This document shows positions 27,579-36,445 of a stretch of 64,000 nucleotides of DNA, in pieces. A program made the translations under genes and the position numbers. Where the stretch lies: the NCBI RefSeq assembly GCF_013371215.1, contig NZ_JABWMH010000002.1, forward strand, positions 496,001 to 560,000. The letters run 5' to 3'. Every line of letters begins with the position of its first letter. Positions within the stretch are counted from its first letter, which is position 1. Under the pieces are notes generated by a model. The model was not told where the DNA came from and did no database searches. It worked only from the letters and a program-made list of their open reading frames with translations. The DNA comes from Parasphingorhabdus flavimaris. GTDB taxonomy: Bacteria > Pseudomonadota > Alphaproteobacteria > Sphingomonadales > Sphingomonadaceae.

Positions 27579-29161
27579 CACAGGGCCTTCGGCAGCCGGA
27601 TTTCAAAACAGGCACCAGACTCTCCGCCGTCGCGATCGAGAATACGGATCTCGCCCTGATGCCCTTCGACGATGGTCTTCGCGATCGCCAGTCCGAGGCC
27701 GCTGTGCTTGCCAAAAGCCTCGCCATCCGGACGGTCGGAGTGGAAACGCTGAAAGACCTGCTCTCTTTGATCAGGCGCAACGCCAGGCCCCTGGTCGGCG
27801 ATATGGATGACAATTTCGTCACCATCGGGCGTGGCCAGAATCTCGACCAGACCGCCTTCGGGCGAGAAGGATACGGCATTGTCCAGCAGATTGCCGAACA
27901 CGCGCTCGAGACGACCGCCGTCACCCATCACCTTTGCAACATCCTTTGCCGGCCGCGCGAAGGCGATATGAACCCCGAGATTGGAGGTCCGCTGTTCGCG
28001 AGCGGCGAGCAATTGCTCCAGCATCTTGCCGATATCAATCGGTTCGAACTTGGCTCTGGCAAGCTCGGCATCGACGCGCGAGGCATCGGAGATATCGTTG
28101 ATCAACCGGTCTATGCGGCGAACATCGTCATTGGCGACGTCAAGCAGCTGTTTTTGCAGATCGGGATCATCGACCCGTTCCAGCCCTTCCAGCGCTGATC
28201 GCAAGGAGGCGAGGGGGTTCTTGATTTCATGGCTGACATCGGCGGCGAAAGCCTCGGTCGCGTCGATCCGGTGGCGCAGGGCAGCGCTCATGTCGGACAG
28301 GGCGCGGCTCAACTGCCCGATTTCGTCGCGCCGGCCCGGCATCCGGGGTATCGCGATCTCGTCTGATCGACCCATGCGGACGCGGACAGCGGCGACAGCC
28401 AGTTTTCTAATCGGCCTGACAATGGTGCGAGCGAGAAAAAGAGACAGCAGGATCGAGATTGTCGCAGCAACCAATATTACCAGCAACACGCTCGCCCGTT
28501 CGGCCCTGACGATCCGCGTGATGTCGCGCGCATTGGCGGTGAGCAGAATCGAACCGGCGCCGTCCGGCAGCGACTTTCCAGCTACAATCACCGGCGTGCG
28601 GTCCGGCGCATAGCTGACTGAGCTGACCGCAGCTGATTTGCGCTCGGCTGTCTCGAGTTCGGACCAGGCCCCGGCTACATCATTGGCAGGCTCGCTGAAA
28701 TTCGGAATCTGGGTCGTGAAGACGACGCTCTCGATGGTCTTGTCGAGCATCCGGGCCGCGTCCTTGCGCAACGGCTCGGCGTCCGGGTCGACGAATTGAT
28801 AGGTCGGCTCTGCAAGCTCGAAACTGTCGATGACTTTCCTGCCATCCGGCGCGTAAAGCCTCAGCCGGGCGCCCAGATGGCTGGCAAATTGTTCGACCAG
28901 GGCATCTCGGTTCGCGATATCTCCCGAGGACAGGGCATCGGCGACGATCGTCAGTTGCAGCCGCGCCTGGGTCAGCCGTTCTTCAGTGAGCCGGTCCCGA
29001 TAATTGTTGAGATAGAACAGGCCGCCTGCCAGCAGCGCAATCGCCAGGACATTGACGACCAATATGCGGGTTGTCAGCGAAAGGCGCGCCGACCAGCGAA
29101 GCGAGAGGCCACTTTCACTATCTTGTCCGCTATCATTCTGTGTAGCGATATCCGGCTCCAT
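27578..29161 (-). CDS. chvG: Sensor histidine kinase ChvG
   Basis: This 527-residue membrane kinase has transmembrane helix 1 ([19 protein letters not shown]) near residue 33 and a periplasmic stimulus-sensing domain of about 190 residues. Helix 2 ([20 protein letters not shown]) and a HAMP segment ([16 protein letters not shown]) follow. HisKA has the phospho-His in [15 protein letters not shown], and the ATPase domain has the N box (NLLDNAVSF), DQGPGV and GLGLAIAK. With ChvI it forms the acid- and envelope-stress two-component system known in Agrobacterium (ChvG/I) and Sinorhizobium (ExoS/ChvI), where it influences exopolysaccharide. It overlaps chvI by 29 bases. Confidence 0.95.
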   Translation of the reverse strand: MEPDIATQNDSGQDSESGLSLRWSARLSLTTRILVVNVLAIALLAGGLFYLNNYRDRLTEERLTQARLQLTIVADALSSGDIANRDALVEQFASHLGARLRLYAPDGRKVIDSFELAEPTYQFVDPDAEPLRKDAARMLDKTIESVVFTTQIPNFSEPANDVAGAWSELETAERKSAAVSSVSYAPDRTPVIVAGKSLPDGAGSILLTANARDITRIVRAERASVLLVILVAATISILLSLFLARTIVRPIRKLAVAAVRVRMGRSDEIAIPRMPGRRDEIGQLSRALSDMSAALRHRIDATEAFAADVSHEIKNPLASLRSALEGLERVDDPDLQKQLLDVANDDVRRIDRLINDISDASRVDAELARAKFEPIDIGKMLEQLLAAREQRTSNLGVHIAFARPAKDVAKVMGDGGRLERVFGNLLDNAVSFSPEGGLVEILATPDGDEIVIHIADQGPGVAPDQREQVFQRFHSDRPDGEAFGKHSGLGLAIAKTIVEGHQGEIRILDRDGGESGACFEIRLPKAL

Positions 29162-29837
29162 ATAGCGTATCTATTGCATCAAATTCAGCGTCAACTTCGC
29201 GAAATTTTCGTCGCAGTCGTTTGATGTGACTGTCGATGGTCCGGTCGTCGACATAGACGTCATCCTGATAGGCGGCATCCATCAACTGGTTGCGGCTTTT
29301 TACCACGCCGGGCCGATGCGCCAATGTTTCCAGAATCATGAATTCGGTCACGGTCAGGGTCACGTTCGCGTCCTTCCACCGTACCAGATGCCGCGCCGGA
29401 TCCATTTCCAGACTGCCGCGGACGATCGGTTCTGCCGATTCGTCATCCTGACCTTCCTCGAGCGACTTGATAAATTCCGTCCGTCGCAGGATGGATTTGA
29501 CCCGGGCGATCAGCAGGCGTTGCGAGAATGGCTTCTTGATATAGTCGTCGGCTCCCATCGCGAGGCCCAGCGCTTCGTCGAGCTCTTCATCTTTCGACGT
29601 CAGGAATATGACTGGCAAGTTCGATTTCTCGCGCACTTTTCTGAGCAGCTCGAGCCCGTCCATCTTCGGCATCTTTATGTCGAATATTGCGAGGTCCGGC
29701 GGATTCTCCAATATCGCATGAAGTGCCGCTTCGCTGTCCGAATAGACGCGTGTGATAAAACCTTCCGCCTGCATCGCGATGGATACAGAGGTCAAAATAT
29801 TGCGGTCATCATCGACAAGAGCAATATTGGCTGCCAT
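29133..29837 (-). CDS. chvI: Response regulator ChvI (OmpR/PhoB family)
   Basis: This 234-residue regulator has a receiver domain with acidic pocket VDDD near residues 8-11 and phospho-acceptor Asp53 ([13 protein letters not shown]). A switch region LTSKDEEL and KKPFSQ follow. A winged-helix DNA-binding domain runs from residue 130 on ([42 protein letters not shown]). It is first in the leftward cluster and divergent from pckA across a 238-base gap, where both promoters should lie; I cannot point to a clear ChvI site. Its last 29 bases overlap the start of chvG. Confidence 0.96.
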   Translation of the reverse strand: MAANIALVDDDRNILTSVSIAMQAEGFITRVYSDSEAALHAILENPPDLAIFDIKMPKMDGLELLRKVREKSNLPVIFLTSKDEELDEALGLAMGADDYIKKPFSQRLLIARVKSILRRTEFIKSLEEGQDDESAEPIVRGSLEMDPARHLVRWKDANVTLTVTEFMILETLAHRPGVVKSRNQLMDAAYQDDVYVDDRTIDSHIKRLRRKFREVDAEFDAIDTLYGAGYRYTE

Positions 29838-30075
29838 AAATTTGCGTTCCTTTGCCGCTCGCGCTGGATTTGACCTAGTGGATGGGATAGTAGGTTACAA
29901 GACAACTTGTCGGTGTCGGTTTCGAGAAACAAAGTCGTGATCTGTCCGGATTTCGAGAATATTTAATATGGTCGGCAGCAAGAAATTTGACCGACTCGAC
30001 TTGGTTCAGTAAGCGCCATTCCAAATTGCCAGATCGGCGTGACCTCAACCTGTTTCAAGCTTTAGGGGATTTCCA

Positions 30076-31671
30076 GTGTCAAATATTTCGTCTGTGTCGT
30101 TAAAAGATCAGGGCTTTGCCAATTCGGGCGAGCAACACTGGAACCTTGGTGCCCCGGCGCTGGTCGAAGCCGCCGTTTCTCGCGGTGAGGGCCATTTGGC
30201 CAAAGACGGTCCGCTGGTCGTCGAAACCGGCAAACACACCGGTCGCTCTGCCAATGACAAATTCATCGTGCGCGACGGGGAAACCGAAGACAGCGTATGG
30301 TGGGGAAAAACCAACGTCGGGATGACGCCCGATCATTTCGCCGCGCTGAAAGAAGATTTCCTTGCCGCTCTGGCCGAGAAAGATACGCTGTTCGTCCAGG
30401 ATCTTTTCGGTGGTTCGCAGCCGGAACACCGGGTCAATGTCCGGATCATCAACGAACTGGCCTGGCACAATCTGTTCATCCGCACGATGCTGGTGCGGCC
30501 CGATGCCGAAGAACTCGCGGCTTTCGTCCCCGAATATACGATCATCGATCTGCCAAGCTTCAAGGCCGATCCGGAACGTCACGGCACGCGTAGCGAAACC
30601 GTGATCGCGGTGAACCTGACCGAGAAGCTGATCTTGATCGGTGGCACAGCTTATGCCGGCGAAATGAAGAAGTCCGTGTTCGGCCTGCTCAACTATCTGC
30701 TGCCGCTCGACTCGGTGATGCCGATGCATTGCTCTGCCAATATGGGTCCGGAAGGCGATACCGCCATTTTCTTCGGCCTGTCGGGAACCGGAAAAACCAC
30801 GCTGTCGGCTGATGCCAGCCGCGTGCTGATCGGCGACGACGAGCATGGCTGGTCGGATACCGCAGTCTTCAACTTCGAAGGCGGCTGCTACGCCAAGATG
30901 ATCCGCCTGTCCGAAGAAGCTGAGCCGGAAATTTTTGCAACCACACGCCGGTTCGGAACCGTGCTTGAAAATGTCGTGATGGACCCCGAAACCCGGGAAC
31001 TGGATCTCGATGACAACAGCAAAGCGGAAAATACCCGTGGCGCTTACCCGATCGATTTCATCCCCAACACTTCCGAAAAAAACATGGGTCCGGTGCCCAA
31101 GAATATCATCATGCTGACCGCCGATGCGTTCGGCGTATTGCCTCCGATATCGCGGTTGACACCCGAGCAGGCGATGTATCATTTCCTCTCCGGATATACC
31201 GCCAAGGTCGCTGGCACCGAAATCGGTGTTACCGAGCCGGAAGCAACGTTCTCGACCTGTTTCGGTGCGCCGTTCATGCCGCGCCATCCTTCGGTCTACG
31301 GCAATCTCCTCAAGGAACGGATCGCCAAGGGCGGCGTTCGCTGCTGGCTGGTCAATACCGGCTGGACCGGCGGAAAATATGGCGAAGGCAGCCGTATGCC
31401 GATCAAGGCGACTCGCGCATTGCTGAATGCGGCGCTGGACGGCAGCCTCAACAACGGCGAATTCCGGATCGACGAGAATTTCGGCTTTGAAGTGCCGGTG
31501 TCGGTGCCGGGTGTCGACAGCGCCATCCTCGACCCTCGGTCGACCTGGTCAGATACGAGCGCTTATGATGAAACAGCGCAAAAGCTGGTCAAATTGTTCA
31601 TCGACAATTTCGAACAATTTGCCGAGCATGTCGATCAGAATGTACGCCAAGCGGCGCCTACCGCCGCCTGA
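30076..31671 (+). CDS. pckA: Phosphoenolpyruvate carboxykinase (ATP)
   Basis: This 531-residue enzyme converts oxaloacetate to PEP for gluconeogenesis. It has the P-loop [13 protein letters not shown], the metal-binding [12 protein letters not shown], and the [11 protein letters not shown] and [11 protein letters not shown] segments of the ATP-dependent class. The start is GTG 30076 with AGGGGA at 30064-30069, spacing 6. Adjacency to chvI is conserved in several alphaproteobacteria. PEP is also the phosphate donor of the PTS proteins encoded on the other side, so the region links the PEP node with signalling. Confidence 0.97.
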   Translation: MSNISSVSLKDQGFANSGEQHWNLGAPALVEAAVSRGEGHLAKDGPLVVETGKHTGRSANDKFIVRDGETEDSVWWGKTNVGMTPDHFAALKEDFLAALAEKDTLFVQDLFGGSQPEHRVNVRIINELAWHNLFIRTMLVRPDAEELAAFVPEYTIIDLPSFKADPERHGTRSETVIAVNLTEKLILIGGTAYAGEMKKSVFGLLNYLLPLDSVMPMHCSANMGPEGDTAIFFGLSGTGKTTLSADASRVLIGDDEHGWSDTAVFNFEGGCYAKMIRLSEEAEPEIFATTRRFGTVLENVVMDPETRELDLDDNSKAENTRGAYPIDFIPNTSEKNMGPVPKNIIMLTADAFGVLPPISRLTPEQAMYHFLSGYTAKVAGTEIGVTEPEATFSTCFGAPFMPRHPSVYGNLLKERIAKGGVRCWLVNTGWTGGKYGEGSRMPIKATRALLNAALDGSLNNGEFRIDENFGFEVPVSVPGVDSAILDPRSTWSDTSAYDETAQKLVKLFIDNFEQFAEHVDQNVRQAAPTAA

Positions 31672-31680
31672 TAGCTGTCT

Positions 31681-32430
31681 CTAGCCGGTGATGGTCGGTT
31701 GGCTTTCGAAACTGATATCGAAATAGCCATGATCGTCACCGTCCGAGCCCGATAGCGGATGCCTCTTGATCGAGGTGCGTGGTGAGCCGGGAATATCGAT
31801 TTTTCCGTGCGTCACGATATCATCGACGATGCGAGCGAGCTGCTCGGCGACATCGGAAGCCTCATAGTCCGTACCTACGGACAGACGGATTTCCCGGTCT
31901 GCGAAATAGGCGAGTCCGCGGGTTAAGAAGCGGCCCTTTCTCTCTTCGGCGAAGCAAATCTGAAAATCTGGCGGAAATGGCCCGCCGGCCAGATAGTCGC
32001 TGACCGCTTTGTCATAGTCGGCAAAGTGCACCAGTCCGCCGGATGGACCCCATGCCGCGGCTGTGGCTGCCAGAATTGTCCCGATCCATTTGCCGAGCAT
32101 CAGCAGGCGACAGTTGATTTCGGGCAGATGCCTGGCGCTGGTCACGATGTCCCTCGGGCCTATGCCAATGGCTGAACCGTCCGGGTAGGGAAGGTCGCCG
32201 GATAGCGGCCTGAAACTTTCGTCGGCAAATTTCTGGCGGGTTTCTTCGGCGGACAAGCGGGAAAGAAGGAATGGCATGCCATCGACAATGACTTCCAGCA
32301 TGTCCAGATCGTCGAACTTGGCGCCGTTGACCAGCAATCTGTCTCCGGCTGCGCGGGGCCAGGGGAAATGCGCCAGATCAAACCCGTTCATCATGGGCGC
32401 TACGATGAGCAGGGCGGGGTCGGAAATCAC
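31681..32430 (-). CDS. Uncharacterised protein, DUF4261-like
   Basis: A 249-residue cytoplasmic protein without membrane helices. Segments such as IVAPMMNGFDLAHFPWPRAA and, near the end, GRFLTRGLAYFADREIRLSVG resemble DUF4261-type proteins; this assignment is from pattern memory and is tentative. The start is uncertain. GTG 32430 gives MISDPALLIVAP, and a longer frame reaches 32577 but its first 49 residues look unlike coding sequence. It is convergent with pckA (9 bases between stops). No function can be given. Confidence 0.7.
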   Translation of the reverse strand: MISDPALLIVAPMMNGFDLAHFPWPRAAGDRLLVNGAKFDDLDMLEVIVDGMPFLLSRLSAEETRQKFADESFRPLSGDLPYPDGSAIGIGPRDIVTSARHLPEINCRLLMLGKWIGTILAATAAAWGPSGGLVHFADYDKAVSDYLAGGPFPPDFQICFAEERKGRFLTRGLAYFADREIRLSVGTDYEASDVAEQLARIVDDIVTHGKIDIPGSPRTSIKRHPLSGSDGDDHGYFDISFESQPTITG

Positions 32431-32625
32431 GCGGCCAATTCCGTATCTCCTTCGTCGATCCTTTTGTTCTTTATATGTTCTAACCGCAATCGCCGGTAAA
32501 GGCAATCCTGGCCGGAACAGCCGCCCCGTAATTGGTAATGAAAGAGGCCTGATCCCGCGACCAATCCGGAAAACCATCCAAACAATGGATTGTCAGCCTG
32601 CCGATCCATCCGTAATCATCGCAGC

Positions 32626-32829
32626 ATGTCCAACCTGATCTTGTCGATATTGATGCTCGCCGGAGCCGCGCTGCTTGCAGGCGGAATTTTTGTGCTGCGA
32701 AAGGGCGAAAGCAAAAAGCAGGGCTGGCTGATGCTTGCCGCCGCCGCCGTGATGTTCGCAAATGTGGGGATTGGGCTGATTCCTGTCCCGGACAGCAATC
32801 AGCCGTTATCGACGCAGTCCGAGGACTGA
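32626..32829 (+). CDS. Small two-helix membrane protein
   Basis: A 67-residue protein starting at ATG 32626, with two hydrophobic helices (LILSILMLAGAALLAGGIFVL and GWLMLAAAAVMFANVGIGLI). They are separated by a charged turn, RKGESKKQ, and followed by a polar tail. The positive turn suggests both ends face the periplasm (inference from the positive-inside rule). It ends 2 bases from the convergent alpha/beta hydrolase stop. Function is unknown. Confidence 0.72.
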   Translation: MSNLILSILMLAGAALLAGGIFVLRKGESKKQGWLMLAAAAVMFANVGIGLIPVPDSNQPLSTQSED

Positions 32830-32831
32830 AC

Positions 32832-33488
32832 CTATTTGATCGGCGAATCCGGTGCGAGCCGCATGTCGAGATAATTGTCGACCGAGCCCATCAGCAAATC
32901 CATTTCATTTTCGTAGAAATGGTTGGCCCGCGGAATTTCGTCGTGATGGATTGTGATATGTTTTTGCGTCCGCAGCTTGTCGACCAGTTTCTGGACCGCA
33001 CTGGGGGTCACGACTTCATCGTTCACGCCCTGAATGATGATGCCCGAGGACGGGCAGGGCGCGAGGAAGTTGAAATCATACATGTTCGCAGGTGGCGAAA
33101 CAGAGATGAATCCTCGGATTTCCGGGCGGCGCATCAGAAGTTGCATGCCGATCCAGGCGCCAAAGCTATAGCCGGCGATCCATGTGGTCTGCGCTTCGGG
33201 ATGAAAGCTCTGTACCCAGTCGAGTGCCGATGCAGCATCCGACAATTCGCCAATCCCGTTGTCAAACGTGCCCTGCGAACGGCCGACGCCGCGGAAATTG
33301 AACCGCAAGGTCGCGAAACCGCGCTTCACGAATGTCTTGTACATCGCCTGGGTGATCCGGTCGTTCATCGTCCCACCGGCTTGCGGGTGGGGATGAAGGA
33401 TCATCGCAACCGGCGCACGGTCACGGGGTCCTGGGCTGAAACGGCCTTCGAGGCGGCCTTCGGGTCCGGTAAAAACTACATCTGGCAT
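32832..33488 (-). CDS. Alpha/beta hydrolase (COG2945 type)
   Basis: This 218-residue cytoplasmic alpha/beta hydrolase has an oxyanion-hole region ILHPHPQAGGTMNDRI and GFATLRFNFRGVGRSQG. The nucleophile elbow is GYSFGAW with catalytic Ser, a candidate acid lies in QGVNDEVVTPS, and the late His is in RANHFYENE. The family is widespread and its substrate is unknown. It is divergent from the first cysteine desulfurase across 140 bases. Confidence 0.9.
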   Translation of the reverse strand: MPDVVFTGPEGRLEGRFSPGPRDRAPVAMILHPHPQAGGTMNDRITQAMYKTFVKRGFATLRFNFRGVGRSQGTFDNGIGELSDAASALDWVQSFHPEAQTTWIAGYSFGAWIGMQLLMRRPEIRGFISVSPPANMYDFNFLAPCPSSGIIIQGVNDEVVTPSAVQKLVDKLRTQKHITIHHDEIPRANHFYENEMDLLMGSVDNYLDMRLAPDSPIK

Positions 33489-33628
33489 GGGTTTTCAATT
33501 CTTCGCTCAAAATTACAATGTCCAGAGCGCGAGATTATAGAATAGCTTTTGCGCTGGATGCGTCGCCTATATAGGGAGAGTCAACAAATCCGCAACTCAA
33601 TCCAGCACAGCAGAGAGTTTTTGCCAAT

Positions 33629-34705
33629 ATGGTGACCGGGACGAAACGCATCTATCTCGACTATGCCGCGACAGCTCCGATGCTGGACGAGGCCAAGAGG
33701 GCCTGCGTGGAGGGTTTTGAAAATTGGGCCAATCCATCCTCTCCCCACGGCGACGGTCGTGCGGCGCAGGCGGTGCTGGAAAATGCGCGGCGGCGGTTCA
33801 AGGCGGCCCTCGACTGGGATGGCGATGTGATTTTTACCAGCGGCGCCAGCGAAGCGGTCCAGATCGCTCTGACCAAATCCAAGCCTGCACTGCAATATGT
33901 CTCTCCCGTCGAACATGACGTGGTGTTGAGATTTGCACCGAACGCGAGGACCATTCCGGTTGATATGGGGGGCGCGGTGGTTCCGATGAACCTCAACCAT
34001 CTGCTGAAGGGCGCCGAGGAGCCGGCGCTGGTGGCGATCCAGTCGGTCAATAACGAGACCGGCGTGATCCAGGATCTCGATGCCCTTTCCAAAGTCGTGC
34101 GCGACCGGGGCAGCTATCTTCTGGCCGACTGTTCCCAGTCGATCGGGAAGATGCCGTTGCCGGACGCTGATCTGATCATCGTGGCCGGCCATAAATTCGG
34201 CGGACCTCCCGGTGTCGGCGCGTTGCTGGTAAAGGATCTGAGGCTGCTCGAAGCCGATGGCGGTCAGGAGCAAGGCTATCGTTCCGGCACCCAGAATCTG
34301 CCCTATATCATGGGGATGACCGCTGCGCTCGAAGCGCCCGCAAATTGGGCAGGGCGGGCGATGGAATTGCGTCAGCATCTCGACGATGCCATCAAGAAGG
34401 CGGGCGGCGCGGTGATCGCGGAATATTCTCCCCGCATCGCTACCATCGCCAGCTATCATATGCCGGGCGTCGCTGCGAATACCCAGCTGATCAAATTCGA
34501 CATGGCAGGTTTTTCGGTCTCCGCCGGGAGCGCCTGCTCTTCGGGAACGCTCAAGACCAGCCATGTGCTCGAAGCGATGGGCACGGATGCTCAGGTCGCT
34601 CGCGAAGTCGTCCGGGTCAGTATCGGGCGGGGTACCAGCAGGGCGCATATCTATGCCTTCATAGAGCAATGGCAGTCGATATTTGCGGCGGCGAAAGGAA
34701 GCTGA
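33629..34705 (+). CDS. Cysteine desulfurase family protein (first of two)
   Basis: This 358-residue fold-type I PLP enzyme has the PLP lysine K189 (AGHKFGGPPGVGALL) and the active-loop cysteine C303 (VSAGSACSSGTLKTSHV), so it appears catalytically complete. Compared with the next gene it is shorter and diverged. The start is ATG 33629; the family N-terminus RIYLDYAATAPM follows. It lies 9 bases before the second desulfurase, and the two plus the ferredoxin form an operon. It might supply sulfur for Fe-S clusters or tRNA modification, or act as a partner of the second enzyme. Confidence 0.92.
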   Translation: MVTGTKRIYLDYAATAPMLDEAKRACVEGFENWANPSSPHGDGRAAQAVLENARRRFKAALDWDGDVIFTSGASEAVQIALTKSKPALQYVSPVEHDVVLRFAPNARTIPVDMGGAVVPMNLNHLLKGAEEPALVAIQSVNNETGVIQDLDALSKVVRDRGSYLLADCSQSIGKMPLPDADLIIVAGHKFGGPPGVGALLVKDLRLLEADGGQEQGYRSGTQNLPYIMGMTAALEAPANWAGRAMELRQHLDDAIKKAGGAVIAEYSPRIATIASYHMPGVAANTQLIKFDMAGFSVSAGSACSSGTLKTSHVLEAMGTDAQVAREVVRVSIGRGTSRAHIYAFIEQWQSIFAAAKGS

Positions 34706-34714
34706 ACCGGACCC

Positions 34715-35824
34715 ATGGCAACCATCTATCTTGATAACCAGGCGACCACGGTGCTCGCGCCGGAGGTTTTCGACGCGATGCTGCCGTGGCTCAAGGACAA
34801 TTTCGGCAATCCGCACAGCCCCCATGTGATGGGCCGGCAGGCGGCATCGGCGGTGGAAGTCGCCCGCGAGCAACTGGCCGCGCTGTTGCCCGCTAACGGG
34901 CGCGTAATATTCACCGGAAGTGCGACCGAAGCGATCAATCTCGCGTTCGGCGCCGTCCGCAGAATATCTGGCGAGGGCCGCGACCAGATCGCGGTCATCG
35001 ACACCGAACATGCCGCGGTGCGCGACACCGCGCTTTGGTACGGCACGCAGGGTTTTGACACAAAATTGCTCCCGGTCGATCACCAGGGTCTGGTCAAAAT
35101 GGAAGATATGGAAGCATGTTTTTCTTCTCGAAGCGCATTGGTCGGAGCAATGCTGGTCAACAACGAAATCGGCGTGATCCAGCCGGTCGAGCAAATTACA
35201 GAGATGGCGCATAAATATGGCGCTTTGATGCTCTGCGACGCGGTGCAGGGCTTTGGCCGGATCGATATTCCGCAAGAGGCTGACCTGATCGCGCTGTCCG
35301 GACACAAGATTTACGGGCCCAAGGGAATCGGCGCACTGTGGGTTCGTGATGGTGTAAATCTGCCACCGCTGATCCATGGCGGTGGACAGGAGCAGGGGGT
35401 GCGGTCTGGTACGCTCTCTCCCGCATTGTGCGTCGGACTGGGCGTGGCTGCAAAAATCTGTGCCGAGCGCCGTGAACGGGACGCGGCCCATATTGCCGGG
35501 CTCGCTGCGAAAGCGCGCAGCCTGTTCAGCGACTGGACGATGAACGGGGCGGTAGATCAGCGCTATCCGGGGAATCTCAATATCCGCCGCGACGGACTCG
35601 ACGTGGCGCGGCTGATGTCGGAGGTCCGCGGCGTCGCCTTTTCTGCCGGTTCTGCCTGTGCCAGCGGTTCGGGACGGCCGAGCCATGTGCTGGCGGCTCT
35701 CGGACTTAAAGCGGCGCAGATAAAATCATCTATCCGTCTAGGATTTGGCCGCTACAATGAGATCGAAGAGGTGGAGCAGGCGGCGCATCTGATCAATCAA
35801 GCGGCGGAGAGCCAGCTATCATGA
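34715..35824 (+). CDS. Cysteine desulfurase (IscS/NifS-like, second of two)
   Basis: This 369-residue enzyme mobilises sulfur from cysteine. It begins with IYLDNQATTVLAPEV, has PLP lysine K198 (SGHKIYGPKGIGAL) and catalytic C315 (SAGSACASGSGRPSHV). The N-terminal half contains the HxxN-type NNEIGVIQP and CDAVQGFGR motifs. Its stop overlaps the ferredoxin start (ATGA). No IscU, IscA or suf genes are in view, so the scaffold system must lie elsewhere. Confidence 0.94.
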   Translation: MATIYLDNQATTVLAPEVFDAMLPWLKDNFGNPHSPHVMGRQAASAVEVAREQLAALLPANGRVIFTGSATEAINLAFGAVRRISGEGRDQIAVIDTEHAAVRDTALWYGTQGFDTKLLPVDHQGLVKMEDMEACFSSRSALVGAMLVNNEIGVIQPVEQITEMAHKYGALMLCDAVQGFGRIDIPQEADLIALSGHKIYGPKGIGALWVRDGVNLPPLIHGGGQEQGVRSGTLSPALCVGLGVAAKICAERRERDAAHIAGLAAKARSLFSDWTMNGAVDQRYPGNLNIRRDGLDVARLMSEVRGVAFSAGSACASGSGRPSHVLAALGLKAAQIKSSIRLGFGRYNEIEEVEQAAHLINQAAESQLS

Positions 35825-36162
35825 CCAATGTCACAGTGAATTTTGTCAGTTCTGACGGCGAGACAACCGTTTCTGCCAAGGCATCGGAAGGTGACAATCT
35901 GCTGACCGTGGCGCAAATCCATCACCAGCCGCTGGAAGGCACCTGCGAAGGGCAAATGGCCTGTTCCACCTGTCATGTTATTGTGGATGCTGCCGATTTT
36001 GACCGGTTGCCCGAAGCGAGCGAGATGGAAGAGGATATGCTCGATCTCGCCGCCGCAGCCCGCAGAACCAGTAGATTGGCTTGCCAGATCACCCTGACGG
36101 CGGCTTTGGACGGACTGACCGTCCACATTCCTGCGGACAGCCACAATATGCAGATCGTCTAA
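35821..36162 (+). CDS. [2Fe-2S] ferredoxin, adrenodoxin/ISC type
   Basis: This 113-residue ferredoxin has cluster ligands C42, C48, C51 and C88 in the C-x5-C-x2-C-x36-C pattern (GTCEGQMACSTC, RLACQI) typical of the vertebrate-type Fdx that gives electrons to Fe-S cluster assembly. An acidic surface helix (EASEMEEDMLDLAA) matches the docking site for its reductase and IscS. Its coupling with two cysteine desulfurases supports a role in Fe-S biogenesis. Confidence 0.95.
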   Translation: MTNVTVNFVSSDGETTVSAKASEGDNLLTVAQIHHQPLEGTCEGQMACSTCHVIVDAADFDRLPEASEMEEDMLDLAAAARRTSRLACQITLTAALDGLTVHIPADSHNMQIV

Positions 36163-36201
36163 CGACTTGCATTTCGACCAAACTCCCACCATATGCGCAG
36201 C

Positions 36202-36290
36202 GGGAGTCGGGTGGACGTAGTGTTCGCCAACCCGGTCAGGTCCGGAAGGAAGCAGCCGTAACGATTTTTCTGCGGGTCGCCCGGCTCCTA
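36202..36290 (+). ncRNA. ffs: Small SRP RNA (4.5S RNA)
   Basis: The sequence contains the nearly invariant SRP core GGTCAGGTCCGGAAGGAAGC (36234-36253). This includes the GGAA tetraloop and the symmetric loops that bind Ffh. Flanking arms GGGAGTCGGGTGG (from 36202) and CGCCCGGCTCC (to 36288) pair with G-U wobbles to close the long hairpin. The ends are estimated from this pairing. Position just upstream of dnaX is common in sphingomonads. Confidence 0.95.
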
Positions 36291-36445
36291 CTTTGAAACA
36301 GCGCGATGCTTTGGCCGCGGCTGGAACCTCCTAACCTTTATGTAAGTCAGTCTTTCAGCGAATTATGTCGCTAATTTGGACAAGACTTGGCTTTGGCGCT
36401 TAAAGCCTTCGACAAGCCGGAGCCTCTCGCCTAAACTCTTTCAAC

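Noticed and set aside
33581-35686. Leftward 701-residue ORF
   Set aside because: It is a shadow of two cysteine desulfurase genes with intact active sites on the plus strand.
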